From Halovenus sp. (GTDB lineage: Archaea; Halobacteriota; Halobacteria; Halobacteriales; Haloarculaceae), in NCBI GenBank assembly GCA_028275145.1, contig JAQCNG010000193.1, forward strand, positions 1-7,961: DNA of 7,961 nucleotides. The letters are read 5' to 3'. This document shows, piece by piece, positions 1 to 6,594 of this stretch (position 1 is the first letter of the stretch; each line of letters starts with the position of its first letter). A program made the translations under genes and the position numbers. Below the pieces are notes generated by a model, which was not told the origin of the DNA, did not search any database, and worked only from the letters and a program-made list of their open reading frames with translations.

Positions 1-731
1 GGCACGCCCGCGTCGGCGACGGCCGTGGCGAACGCCTGCGAGTCGGTCTCCAGTGCGTCGAACGTGTTGTAGTGAATCGGCACGACCAGCCCCGGGTCCA
101 TCGCCGCCGCGAGGTTGGCAGCCTCGCGCCGGTCCATCGTGAACGCGCCGCCGATAGGCGGACAGAACACGTCCACGTCGAGTTCCGCGTGACCCGCCAG
201 CACGTCGGTGTCACCGGGCCAGAACAGCCGCGTCCCCTCGATGTCGAGAAGGAACCCACAGCCACGCCCTTTCGGGTGGAACGGTGTGCCGTCGGCACGG
301 ACCCGGGGGCCGTCGGGGTCGTTGTGGGCCGGAACAGTCCAGAACGGTGTGTCCGCGGCGACACCCTGTTCCTCGGCGCCGACGGTCCGCACGCGGTGGG
401 GCAGGTCCACGAACCGCGGCAACCCGCGGCCACTCCGACTGGGCTGGATCCCCTCGAAGGCCAGCACCGTGGCATCGGGGGCCGCCACCCGGTCGATGCC
501 GTCCGGGTCGTAGTGGTGAACGTGCGTGACACAGACGAGGTCACCGTCCCGGGGGCGGTACTCCCGGGCCGGCGGATGTGCGGCGGCCGCCCGCTCGCTG
601 TCGGCCGTCCACCCGTTGCTGAGCACCCCGTACCGGCCCGGGTCGAGATAGACGACCGTCTCCCCGGCGGCGATGCGGAGGGTGGCGTATCCCAGCCACT
701 CGACTGTCAGATTCTCGTACTCAATGGGCAT
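1..731 (-). CDS. MBL-fold metal-dependent hydrolase, partial (C-terminus outside window)
   Basis: The minus-strand frame is open from an ATG at 731 to the window edge, giving about 243 residues, so the C-terminus is missing. It reads as a metallo-beta-lactamase-fold hydrolase of the small UPF0173-like type. Visible parts are an early 'WLGYATLRI' strand, 'YLDPG' near residue 30, the metal motif 'THVHHYDPDGID' at 69-80, H136 in 'VPAHND', 'WPGDTD' at 171-176 (D174) and 'PIHYNTF' at 218-224 (H220). The order and spacing of H70/H72, H136, D174 and H220 match the fold. The usual HxHxDH is altered: Y74 and D75 stand where Asp and His are expected. The substrate is unknown and it is probably a cytosolic, metal-dependent hydrolase. 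It is divergent from pan. The start is chosen because it is followed directly by conserved fold sequence and is preceded by a promoter-like box at leaderless spacing. Confidence 0.85.
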   Translation of the reverse strand, partial: MPIEYENLTVEWLGYATLRIAAGETVVYLDPGRYGVLSNGWTADSERAAAAHPPAREYRPRDGDLVCVTHVHHYDPDGIDRVAAPDATVLAFEGIQPSRSGRGLPRFVDLPHRVRTVGAEEQGVAADTPFWTVPAHNDPDGPRVRADGTPFHPKGRGCGFLLDIEGTRLFWPGDTDVLAGHAELDVDVFCPPIGGAFTMDRREAANLAAAMDPGLVVPIHYNTFDALETDSQAFATAVADAGV

Positions 732-751
732 GTGGAACCGTTGGGCACAGC

Positions 752-767
752 AGTACAAGGGCGTTCG
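752..767 (-). promoter_or_regulatory. Putative promoter of the MBL-fold hydrolase gene
   Basis: Read on the minus strand, 'CGAACG' (BRE-like, 767-762) is followed by 'CTTGTACT' (TATA-like, 759-752). The box centre lies about 25 nt before the ATG at 731, the spacing expected for a leaderless haloarchaeal transcript. The box is a poor match to a T/A-rich consensus, so this is a weak call based mainly on position. Confidence 0.3.
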
Positions 768-829
768 GCTCCGGTGTGGTGTCGGGCAGACTGTCGGCTG
801 TCGTGGGGTATCAGTTTGCTGGACCGACC

Positions 830-845
830 CGAAACCCCTTACTAT
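830..845 (+). promoter_or_regulatory. Promoter of pan (BRE plus TATA-like box)
   Basis: 'CGAAAC' at 830-835 fits a haloarchaeal BRE and 'TTACTAT' at 839-845 fits a TATA-like box. The box centre is about 25 nt upstream of the ATG at 867, so the message should be leaderless or nearly so. There is no good Shine-Dalgarno sequence before the start, which agrees. Confidence 0.6.
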
Positions 846-866
846 CAAGGGCACCTAGCCAGGGTG

Positions 867-2078
867 ATGACCGATACCGTGGACGACGTCGACATGCCGT
901 ATGACGACGAAGCGTCCAAACAGGAGAAGATCGAATCGCTAGAGCAGCGTCTCGAACTGCTCGAGGAGCAAAACGAGGACATGCGGGACAAACTGCTCGA
1001 CGCGAACGCGGAGAACAACAAGTACCAGCAGAAACTGGAGCGACTGACCCACGAGAACAAGAAGCTCAAGCAGTCGCCGCTGTTCGTGGCGACGGTACAG
1101 GAGATAACCGGCGACGGCGTCATCATCAAACAGCACGGCAACAACCAGGAGGCGCTGACGGAGGTAACAGACGAGATGCGCGAGGACCTGGAACCGGACG
1201 CCCGGGTGGCGGTGAACAACTCGCTGTCGGTGGTCAAGTCACTGGACGACGAGACGGACGTGCGTGCCCGCGTGATGCAGGTCGACCGCAGTCCGGAGGT
1301 GGCCTACGGCGATATCGGGGGTATCAAAGAACAGATCGAGGAGGTCCGGGAGACTGTCGAGATGCCGCTTCGCAACCCGGGGATGTTCGACTCGGTCGGC
1401 ATCGACCCGCCGTCGGGTGTGTTGCTCCACGGGCCGCCGGGAACGGGCAAGACGATGCTGGCGAAGGCCGTCGCCAAACAGACCGATGCCACGTTCATCA
1501 AGATGGCCGGTTCCGAACTCGTCCACAAGTTCATCGGGGAGGGTGCGAAACTCGTCCGGGACCTGTTCGAACTCGCCCGGCAGAACGAACCGGCGGTGAT
1601 ATTCATCGACGAGATCGACGCCATCGCAGCGAAGCGCACCGAGTCGAAAACCTCCGGCGACGCGGAGGTCCAGCGCACGATGATGCAACTGCTCTCGGAG
1701 ATGGACGGGTTCGAGGACCGCGGCGAGATCAGCATCATCGCCGCCACCAACCGCTTCGACATGCTCGACCGCGCCATCCTCCGCCCTGGCCGGTTCGACC
1801 GCCTCATCGAGGTGCCAAAGCCAGACCCCGAGGGTCGCAGCCAGATCTTCCAGATACACACCCGGGAGATGAACGTCAGCGACGACGTCGACTACGACGG
1901 GTTGGCCGAGATGGCGGCCGAGTCCTCCGGTGCTGATATAAAGGCTATCTGCACCGAGGCGGGCATGTTCGCAATCCGCGACGACCGCGAGGAGGTGCAG
2001 ATGAGCGACTTCCGGGACGCCTACCAGAAGACACAGAACGAGGAGGCGAGCAACGAGGTCTCCCGGACCTTCGCCTGA
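867..2078 (+). CDS. pan: Proteasome-activating nucleotidase (PAN), AAA+ ATPase
   Basis: This is the 403-aa AAA+ ATPase ring subunit that unfolds proteins and feeds them into the archaeal 20S proteasome. The N-terminus has an acidic lead and a heptad-rich coiled coil at about 18-68. P71 in 'QSPLFVATV' matches the coiled-coil/OB boundary proline of PAN. The OB domain spans about 72-140. The AAA module has Walker A 'GPPGTGKT' (189-196), the pore loop 'KFIGEG' (221-226), Walker B 'FIDEID' (246-251), sensor 1 N295 in 'AATNR', and arginine-finger segment 'RPGRFDR' (306-312). A helical C-domain with 'SSGADIKAICTEAGMFAIR' follows. The chain ends 'RTFA', a loose version of the HbYX tail that docks on the proteasome. 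The frame stays open upstream to position 72, but that part lies antisense to the MBL gene and is not PAN-like. The start at 867 gives the family's length and fits the promoter. Haloarchaea usually have two PAN paralogues; which one this is cannot be told here. Confidence 0.96.
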   Translation: MTDTVDDVDMPYDDEASKQEKIESLEQRLELLEEQNEDMRDKLLDANAENNKYQQKLERLTHENKKLKQSPLFVATVQEITGDGVIIKQHGNNQEALTEVTDEMREDLEPDARVAVNNSLSVVKSLDDETDVRARVMQVDRSPEVAYGDIGGIKEQIEEVRETVEMPLRNPGMFDSVGIDPPSGVLLHGPPGTGKTMLAKAVAKQTDATFIKMAGSELVHKFIGEGAKLVRDLFELARQNEPAVIFIDEIDAIAAKRTESKTSGDAEVQRTMMQLLSEMDGFEDRGEISIIAATNRFDMLDRAILRPGRFDRLIEVPKPDPEGRSQIFQIHTREMNVSDDVDYDGLAEMAAESSGADIKAICTEAGMFAIRDDREEVQMSDFRDAYQKTQNEEASNEVSRTFA

Positions 2079-2103
2079 CCGTCTCACCGGTCGAACACGG
2101 TGG

Positions 2104-2165
2104 CGACGACGGCAATCGAGCGGGTCTCCTGGACACGACGACGGCAATCGAGCGGGTCTCCTGGA
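2104..2165. repeat. Perfect 30-bp tandem direct repeat (32-bp period)
   Basis: Bases 2104-2133 and 2136-2165 are identical over 30 bp and separated by 'CA'. Each copy contains 'CGGCAATCGAGCGGGTCTCC'. The pair sits in the 163-bp gap between the pan stop and the photolyase start, ending 76 nt before the photolyase ATG. A partial match to its 3' part, 11 of 12 bases of 'GGTCTCCTGGAC', occurs at 2057-2068 inside the last codons of pan; this may be chance. The copies are not palindromic. The cause could be a recent slippage duplication or a doubled regulatory site; the sequence alone does not decide. Confidence 0.95.
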
Positions 2166-2241
2166 TAGACAGCCGTGTGCAGGCACGGAGTGCTACGTGG
2201 TTAGGCACAGGGTACTCACCAGTGGAGACCAAACAGTCAGT

Positions 2242-3627
2242 ATGCACCTGTTCTGGCATCGACGAGACCCGCGGACGCGCGACAACGCGGGCCTGGCGGC
2301 GGCCACGCGAAACGAACGTGTTGTTCCGGTTTTGCCCTACGAGACGGACCTGCTGGGGACGATGGGGTCCCGGCAGCGTGCCCTCTATCTCCGGCACGTG
2401 AAAGCGCTCCAGCGTCGCTACCGCGAACTCGGGAGTGACCTGGTCGTCCGTTCTGGCCCACCCAGCGAGGTGCTGCCGGAACTCGCCGACGAGTACGACG
2501 CCGAGACGGTCTTTTACAACGACCACTACCGTGCGGCGCGTCGGAACCGCGAGCGACGCGCCGAGCGGGCGCTCGCACAGGCCGGCGTCGAAACCGACTC
2601 CCGAACGGACCTCCTGCTCGTCGACCCCGAGCGACTCGAACCGTCGCACCCCAATCACAGCCAGTTCCACAACGACTGGGAGGACGTTCCGAAGCGACCA
2701 CCGAACGACGAGGTGTCAGCGGACGCGCTCGCGGAGGTGAGCGACCGGAAGACCGTTCCGGAGCCGGACGCCGACATCGACCTGCCGGAGGCCGGGTACG
2801 AGGCCGCACGCGAGCGACTCGACAGTTTCCTCGAGGAGGGTATCGCCAGTTACAACGACACCCGGGACGACCTCGCGCGGGCGGCGGAGGCCCCGACAGC
2901 AGCAGTTTCTCGCATGTCGCCGTACATCTCGACCGGCGCAATCGGTATCCGCGAGGTCTGGGGGGCCGCCACCGACGCCTACAACCAGGCACGGGGTGGC
3001 GAGCGCCGCAACGTCGGAAAGTACCGCTACGAACTCTCCTGGCGCGAGCAGAACTACCACCTGCTGTACTACAACCCGGACCTGCCGGTTTCGAACTACA
3101 AGTCGTTTCCACACGAGATTGCCTGGCGCAACGACGAGGAGGCACTCGAGGCCTGGAAGCGCGGCGAGACGGGCTACCCACTGGTCGACGCCGGAATGCG
3201 ACAGTTGAACACGGAGGGGTACATCCACAACCGGCCACGCCAGGTGGTCGCGAGTTTCCTGACCAAGCACCTGCTGGTCGACTGGCGCGCCGGCGCGAAC
3301 TACTTCCGGAAGCAGTTGCTCGACCACGACTACGCCTCGAACTTCGGCAACTGGCAGTGGATCGCCTCGACCGGGACCGACTCGGTGGACGTGCGCATCT
3401 TCGACCCCGTGAGCCAGGCCAGCAAGTACGACGACGACGGAACGTTCGTCCGGGAGTACGTGCCGGAGCTCCGTGACGTGCCGGCGTCGAAGATTGTCGA
3501 CTGGCCGACCCTCTCGAACGGCGAGCGCGAGCGACTTGCGCCGGAGTACCCACACCCGATTGTCGACCGCAACAACGGCTACGAGCGCGCACAGCGGGTG
3601 TTCGAGGAGGCACTGGGCAAGCGCTGA
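2242..3627 (+). CDS. phr: DNA photolyase, class I-type (FAD-dependent, cryptochrome/photolyase family)
   Basis: This 461-aa flavoprotein of the photolyase/cryptochrome family probably uses light to split UV-induced cyclobutane pyrimidine dimers. It opens with 'LFWHRRDPRTRDN', the family's N-terminal signature. The FAD-binding half is very well kept: 'MSPYISTGAI' (225-234), 'RYELSWREQNY' (262-272), 'ETGYPLVDAGMRQL' (309-322), 'HNRPRQVVASFLTKHLLVDWR' around 329-349 and 'ASNFGNWQWIASTGTD' (365-380). By spacing against E. coli PhrB (recalled), the electron-transfer tryptophans W306, W359 and W382 correspond to W295, W348 and W371. N367 corresponds to N378 near the flavin. The antenna half is diverged: 'VVPVLPYETDLL' replaces the usual VxVFVFDP-like strand, so the antenna pigment is uncertain (8-HDF is known in haloarchaeal photolyases). 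The frame extends 15 codons further upstream, but the ATG at 2242 starts exactly at the family N-terminus. Confidence 0.9.
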   Translation: MHLFWHRRDPRTRDNAGLAAATRNERVVPVLPYETDLLGTMGSRQRALYLRHVKALQRRYRELGSDLVVRSGPPSEVLPELADEYDAETVFYNDHYRAARRNRERRAERALAQAGVETDSRTDLLLVDPERLEPSHPNHSQFHNDWEDVPKRPPNDEVSADALAEVSDRKTVPEPDADIDLPEAGYEAARERLDSFLEEGIASYNDTRDDLARAAEAPTAAVSRMSPYISTGAIGIREVWGAATDAYNQARGGERRNVGKYRYELSWREQNYHLLYYNPDLPVSNYKSFPHEIAWRNDEEALEAWKRGETGYPLVDAGMRQLNTEGYIHNRPRQVVASFLTKHLLVDWRAGANYFRKQLLDHDYASNFGNWQWIASTGTDSVDVRIFDPVSQASKYDDDGTFVREYVPELRDVPASKIVDWPTLSNGERERLAPEYPHPIVDRNNGYERAQRVFEEALGKR

Positions 3628-3629
3628 CG

Positions 3630-3666
3630 CCGGTTCGGGGCGGCCACCCGCCGCCTGTCGAACCGG
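3630..3666 (+). terminator. Nested hairpin after the photolyase gene, possible 3'-end structure
   Basis: Two bases after the photolyase stop, 'CCGGTTCG' (3630-3637) is perfectly complementary to 'CGAACCGG' (3659-3666). Inside the loop, 'GGCGG' (3639-3643) can pair with 'CCGCC' (3648-3652). Together they form a strong stacked stem. No T-run follows directly. The only one nearby, T5 at 3736-3740, also overlaps the next gene's promoter. It may act as a terminator or mRNA-stabilising stem, but function is inferred from structure and position only. Confidence 0.4.
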
Positions 3667-3727
3667 AGACGGGCGGTCTGTGGCTGTGAGTCGGGCAAAC
3701 AGCGGCCCGTGTCTGCTCCGGTCGGGA

Positions 3728-3740
3728 CGAAAGCGTTTTT
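3728..3740 (+). promoter_or_regulatory. Promoter of the DRG GTPase gene
   Basis: 'CGAAA' (3728-3732) followed by 'GTTTTT' (3735-3740) resembles a BRE plus TATA-like box. The box centre is about 25-29 nt upstream of the chosen ATG at 3766, predicting a leader of a few bases at most. This favours the ATG at 3766 over the in-frame ATG at 3757. Confidence 0.5.
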
Positions 3741-3765
3741 CCACGTCGCCAGCGGAATGGGAGTA

Positions 3766-4878
3766 ATGGGGCTCGAAGAGGATATCGAGAGAATCGAGCA
3801 GGAGATTCGGGACACCCCCTACAACAAATCTACAGAGCAACATATCGGCCGTCTGAAGTCGAAGCTCGCGGAGAAAAAGGAAACGTACGCGAAACGCCAG
3901 TCGTCCTCGGGCGGTGGCCCCGGCTACGCAGTCGAGAAGACGGGCGACGCGTCGGTGGCGCTGGTGGGCTTTCCCAGCGTCGGCAAGTCGACACTTTTGA
4001 ACGCGCTGACCAACGCCGACAGCAAAACCGGTTCCTACGAGTTTACCACAATCGACGTCAACCCCGGGATGTTGCAGTACCGGGGTGCGAACATCCAGTT
4101 ACTGGACGTGCCGGGGCTCATCGAGGGTGCCGCCGGCGGCCGGGGTGACGGGCAGGAGGTGCTCTCGGTCGTCCGGACCGCCGACCTGGTCGTGTTCGTG
4201 CTCTCGGTGTTCGAGATTGACCAGTACGAGCGCCTCCACGAGGAGCTGTACAAGAACGGAATCCGTATCGACCGCGAGCCACCCCGGGTGTCGGTCCGGA
4301 AAAAGGGAAAGGACGGCATCTCGGTCAACGCGAGTGTCGACCTCGAACTGGACGAGGGGACGATAACGAGCATTCTCCGCGAGCACGGCTACGCGAACGC
4401 CGACGTGGCAATCGGCGAGCAGGTCGACCTCGACCGCCTCATCGACGGCATCCGCGACAACCGCGTGTATCTCCCGTCACTGGTTGTGATCAACAAGGCC
4501 GACCTCATCGAACCGGAGTATCTCGAGACGGTCAACGAACAGCTCCGTGGCCACGACATCGACCCCGAGGAGGCGGTGTTCATCAGCGCCACCGAGAACC
4601 GGGGACTCGACGCGATGCGCGAGACAATCTGGGCGGAACTCGGTCTCGTCCGGGTGTACATGGACAAGCCCGGTCGGGGTATCGACTACGACGAACCACT
4701 CGTTCTGTTCGAGGGTGACACCGTCGGTGACGCCTGCGAGAAACTCGGCGGCGCGTTCCGCGACCGCTTTCGTTTCGCCCGGGTCTCCGGACCCAGCGCC
4801 AAACACGAGAACCAGCAGGTCGGTCTCGACCACGAACTCGCCGACGAGGACGTGCTCCGCATCCTGACGAGCAAGTGA
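3766..4878 (+). CDS. drg: DRG-family (Obg-related) GTPase with TGS domain
   Basis: This 370-aa cytosolic GTPase belongs to the developmentally regulated GTP-binding (DRG) branch of the Obg group, whose members associate with translation and ribosomes. The N-terminus is a charged helical hairpin (2-45) followed by a short 'SSSGGGPGY' linker. The G domain has G1 'GFPSVGKST' (68-76), switch I 'YEFTTIDVNPG' (91-101) with the TT pair typical of Obg/DRG proteins, G3 'DVPGLIEGA' (114-122), G4 'NKAD' (243-246) and G5 'ISATEN' (273-278). The inserted segment between G3 and G4 is the DRG-type S5D2L region. The C-terminal TGS domain runs from about 295 to 369 ('VRVYMDKPG...DEDVLRILTSK'). All nucleotide-binding motifs are intact and the length is normal for archaeal DRG. 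The ATG at 3766 starts the conserved 'MGLEEDIERIEQEI'. An in-frame ATG at 3757 would add three residues. The exact cellular role is not known in archaea. Confidence 0.95.
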   Translation: MGLEEDIERIEQEIRDTPYNKSTEQHIGRLKSKLAEKKETYAKRQSSSGGGPGYAVEKTGDASVALVGFPSVGKSTLLNALTNADSKTGSYEFTTIDVNPGMLQYRGANIQLLDVPGLIEGAAGGRGDGQEVLSVVRTADLVVFVLSVFEIDQYERLHEELYKNGIRIDREPPRVSVRKKGKDGISVNASVDLELDEGTITSILREHGYANADVAIGEQVDLDRLIDGIRDNRVYLPSLVVINKADLIEPEYLETVNEQLRGHDIDPEEAVFISATENRGLDAMRETIWAELGLVRVYMDKPGRGIDYDEPLVLFEGDTVGDACEKLGGAFRDRFRFARVSGPSAKHENQQVGLDHELADEDVLRILTSK

Positions 4879-4940
4879 GTGTCCACGGTTCACCGCCGGA
4901 GGCTCTGTGGTCGCCGGTCGACTCGCCGGGTGCTGGCCGG

Positions 4941-5861
4941 TCAGCTCCGTTCGGTCTCGACAACGGTCCCCTGGTCGTCGAGTGTCACGTCGAGTTGGTC
5001 GTCGTCGGCCTGGAACGTGAGTCGCACCCGGAGTGGCTCGTTCGAGACGATCGCACTGGAGACGCTGTCTACCTCGATGTGATGCCGGGGTCGCGTGTCG
5101 ATGTCGTGGTCGTAGTAGAACGCGACGACCGCAGGGTGGTCGAGTACCACCCAGTGGAGTTCAGTCTCGAACGCCAGTCGACAGCGCGGGCACTCGAACT
5201 CCGCGAGGACGGGTTCGTCGTCGGAGTCCTCCGGGGTAAACTCGTCGCCTCGCGCGCCGGCGGCGGGCACGGTCATATCGACCGTCCCGAAACACTCGGG
5301 ACAGATACCGTCGCGTGCCTGCTCGACCGCCCGCCTGACGTCCCGCTCGGCGGCGGTCGTTATGCCGTCGATATCCCGGTCGACTGCAACAGCAGGCGGC
5401 ACGGTGTTGCCAAACACGACGCCGTGTTCCGGACAGATAATCCGCAGGAGTCCCCCCTCGTACACCCCGGTCAGGTCAGCGCCACAGTTCGGACAGTCGT
5501 CATCGAGTTGTCCCTCGATCGAACCGATGGATACGTCTGCGTAACTTCCCCGGAGAACCGCACTCGACACCTCGAATCCTGCCGGGGAGAGCACGTACCC
5601 GTCGTCGGTCTGCTCGACGTACGTACCGAGTAGTTCGCCGAGGTGGTAGTTGAACCGGCCGGAGTCATCCGATTCAACCGCGCGCCGGATCTCCTCGAAC
5701 TCCATCGGCACCGGCTTCCAGGCGTTCGCACGCTGGCGGGCCCCGAGCGTCTCGACGATGCTCAGGCGGAGTTCGTGACCGAGAATGTCGAACGCATCCG
5801 TCTGGTTGCCGTTTAGCCGCTGTTTTACCGAATCTGGGGAGCCATTCCGGTCACCGGACAT
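4941..5861 (-). CDS. ArsR-like winged-helix protein with C-terminal zinc-ribbon-like segments
   Basis: This 306-aa protein is a likely transcription regulator, or HTH protein of unknown target. Residues about 18-105 form an ArsR-type winged helix: 'AFDILGHELRLSIVETLG' (23-40), then 'FEEIRRAV' and 'GRFNYHLGELLGTYVEQTDDGYVLSPAG', the recognition helix and wing. Residues 123-146 carry 'CPNC' and 'CPEH' (C123, C126, C143, H146). Residues 187-227 carry 'CPEC' and 'CPRC' (C187, C190, C224, C227). Each set could bind one zinc. The second ribbon is split by an acidic, disordered-looking stretch (about 201-218). The C-terminal 70 residues are beta-rich and acidic. I recall haloarchaeal proteins of this architecture, annotated only as HTH or domain-of-unknown-function proteins. 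No signal peptide or membrane segment is seen. The frame stays open far upstream, but the start at 5861 sits about 26 nt after a strong TATA box. The gene is convergent with drg and divergent from rpl10e. Confidence 0.85.
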   Translation of the reverse strand: MSGDRNGSPDSVKQRLNGNQTDAFDILGHELRLSIVETLGARQRANAWKPVPMEFEEIRRAVESDDSGRFNYHLGELLGTYVEQTDDGYVLSPAGFEVSSAVLRGSYADVSIGSIEGQLDDDCPNCGADLTGVYEGGLLRIICPEHGVVFGNTVPPAVAVDRDIDGITTAAERDVRRAVEQARDGICPECFGTVDMTVPAAGARGDEFTPEDSDDEPVLAEFECPRCRLAFETELHWVVLDHPAVVAFYYDHDIDTRPRHHIEVDSVSSAIVSNEPLRVRLTFQADDDQLDVTLDDQGTVVETERS

Positions 5862-5883
5862 ACACCTGTCTCCGCGCGATGAG

Positions 5884-5891
5884 ATATAAAC
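5884..5891 (-). promoter_or_regulatory. TATA box of the winged-helix gene
   Basis: Read on the minus strand this is 'GTTTATAT', a near-ideal archaeal TATA box and the best in the window. Its centre is about 26 nt upstream of the ATG at 5861, predicting a leaderless transcript and fixing the start codon. Confidence 0.7.
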
Positions 5892-5950
5892 GTTGCTCCG
5901 GGGTGGTCCGTGGAACGCAGGGGCGCGAGCGGTTGGCACGGAGTGCAGTT

Positions 5951-5963
5951 CGAAGGGTTTATT
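5951..5963 (+). promoter_or_regulatory. Promoter of rpl10e (BRE plus TATA box)
   Basis: 'CGAAG' (5951-5955) followed by 'GTTTATT' (5957-5963) forms a good BRE/TATA pair. Transcription should begin near 5985, leaving a leader of roughly 8-10 nt. The A-rich, C-rich leader 'GACAACAACA' has no Shine-Dalgarno sequence. Confidence 0.65.
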
Positions 5964-5993
5964 CGCCTCGTTGGCCACTTTTTGACAACAACA

Positions 5994-6524
5994 ATGTCTG
6001 AGAAGCCAGCGTCGATGTACCGGGACATCGACAAACCCTCGTACACGCGCCGGGAGTACATCACCGGCATTCCGGGCTCGAAAATCGCACAGTACACCAT
6101 GGGCGACCAGCAGACGATGCCCGAGGACTACCCGGTCCAGATTTCGATGATGGTCGACGAGAGCGTCCAGATTCGTCACGGCTCGCTCGAGGCCTCGCGG
6201 CTCTCGGCGAACCGCCATCTGATAAAGGAACTGGGCGAGGAGAACTACCGGATGATCCTCCGGAAGTTCCCCCACCAGGTAATTCGGGAGAACAAGCAGG
6301 CAACCGGCGCGGGTGCGGACCGTGTCTCCGACGGGATGCGCCAGTCGTTCGGGAAAATCGTCGGCACCGCCGCGCGCATCCAGGCCGGCGAGCGCCTGTT
6401 CACCGCGTACTGCGAGGTCGACCAGGCCGACGCCGTCAAGGAGGCCTACCGACGCGCGTACAACAAGATCACCCCGCCCTGTACCATCCGTGTCGAGCGT
6501 GGCGAAGAGGAACTCATCGCCTGA
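5994..6524 (+). CDS. rpl10e: Large-subunit ribosomal protein uL16 (archaeal L10e)
   Basis: This 176-aa protein is the archaeal/eukaryotic-type L10e, now called uL16. It sits near the peptidyl-transferase and A/P-tRNA region of the 50S subunit. The whole chain fits the family: '[21 protein letters not shown]' around 8-28, '[19 protein letters not shown]' around 58-76, '[37 protein letters not shown]', the flexible loop over the catalytic centre, and the C-terminal '[16 protein letters not shown]'. The length is normal for haloarchaea. The frame runs 28 codons further upstream to 5910, but the ATG at 5994 matches the known N-terminus and follows the promoter closely. It stands as a single-gene unit, not inside a ribosomal protein operon. 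Confidence 0.98.
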   Translation: MSEKPASMYRDIDKPSYTRREYITGIPGSKIAQYTMGDQQTMPEDYPVQISMMVDESVQIRHGSLEASRLSANRHLIKELGEENYRMILRKFPHQVIRENKQATGAGADRVSDGMRQSFGKIVGTAARIQAGERLFTAYCEVDQADAVKEAYRRAYNKITPPCTIRVERGEEELIA

Positions 6525-6531
6525 GAGTTCC

Positions 6532-6549
6532 CCGGGAGGAAAGTCCCGG
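6532..6549 (+). terminator. Possible terminator hairpin between rpl10e and the UDG-like gene
   Basis: 'CCGGGA' (6532-6537) can pair with 'TCCCGG' (6544-6549) around a 6-nt loop, starting 8 nt after the rpl10e stop. A short T4 run follows at 6565-6568. Because the stem is symmetrical it could also serve the convergent minus-strand gene. The stem is short and the T-run weak, so this is tentative. Confidence 0.3.
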
Positions 6550-6594
6550 CGCAGAGTCGTCTCGTTTTCGACCGACGTGCACCTCCTGCTCCGC

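Noticed and set aside
72..866. Upstream extension of the pan reading frame, which stays open to an ATG at 72
   Set aside because: It lies antisense to the MBL-fold gene, has arginine/valine/proline-rich sequence unlike PAN, and ignores the promoter at 830-845. The PAN family starts near residue 1 of the 867 start.
2085..2102. Small inverted repeat CACCG/CGGTG just after the pan stop
   Set aside because: Only a 5-bp stem with a competing alternative pairing and no T-run; too weak to call a terminator.
2104..2165. CRISPR-array reading of the two 30-bp repeats
   Set aside because: The two copies are separated by only 2 bp, so there is no spacer, no further unit, no palindromic repeat end and no cas gene nearby.
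2716..3843. A 375-codon minus-strand frame antisense to the photolyase
   Set aside because: No family resemblance; the plus strand encodes an unmistakable photolyase over the same bases.
4879..4940. Search for a terminator in the convergent drg / winged-helix spacer
   Set aside because: Only short GC-rich partial palindromes such as GTCGAC were found, without a stable stem or T-run.
4875..5633. A 252-codon plus-strand frame overlapping the drg stop
   Set aside because: It is a mirror of the winged-helix gene, whose minus-strand translation has clear HTH and zinc-ribbon motifs. This frame has none.
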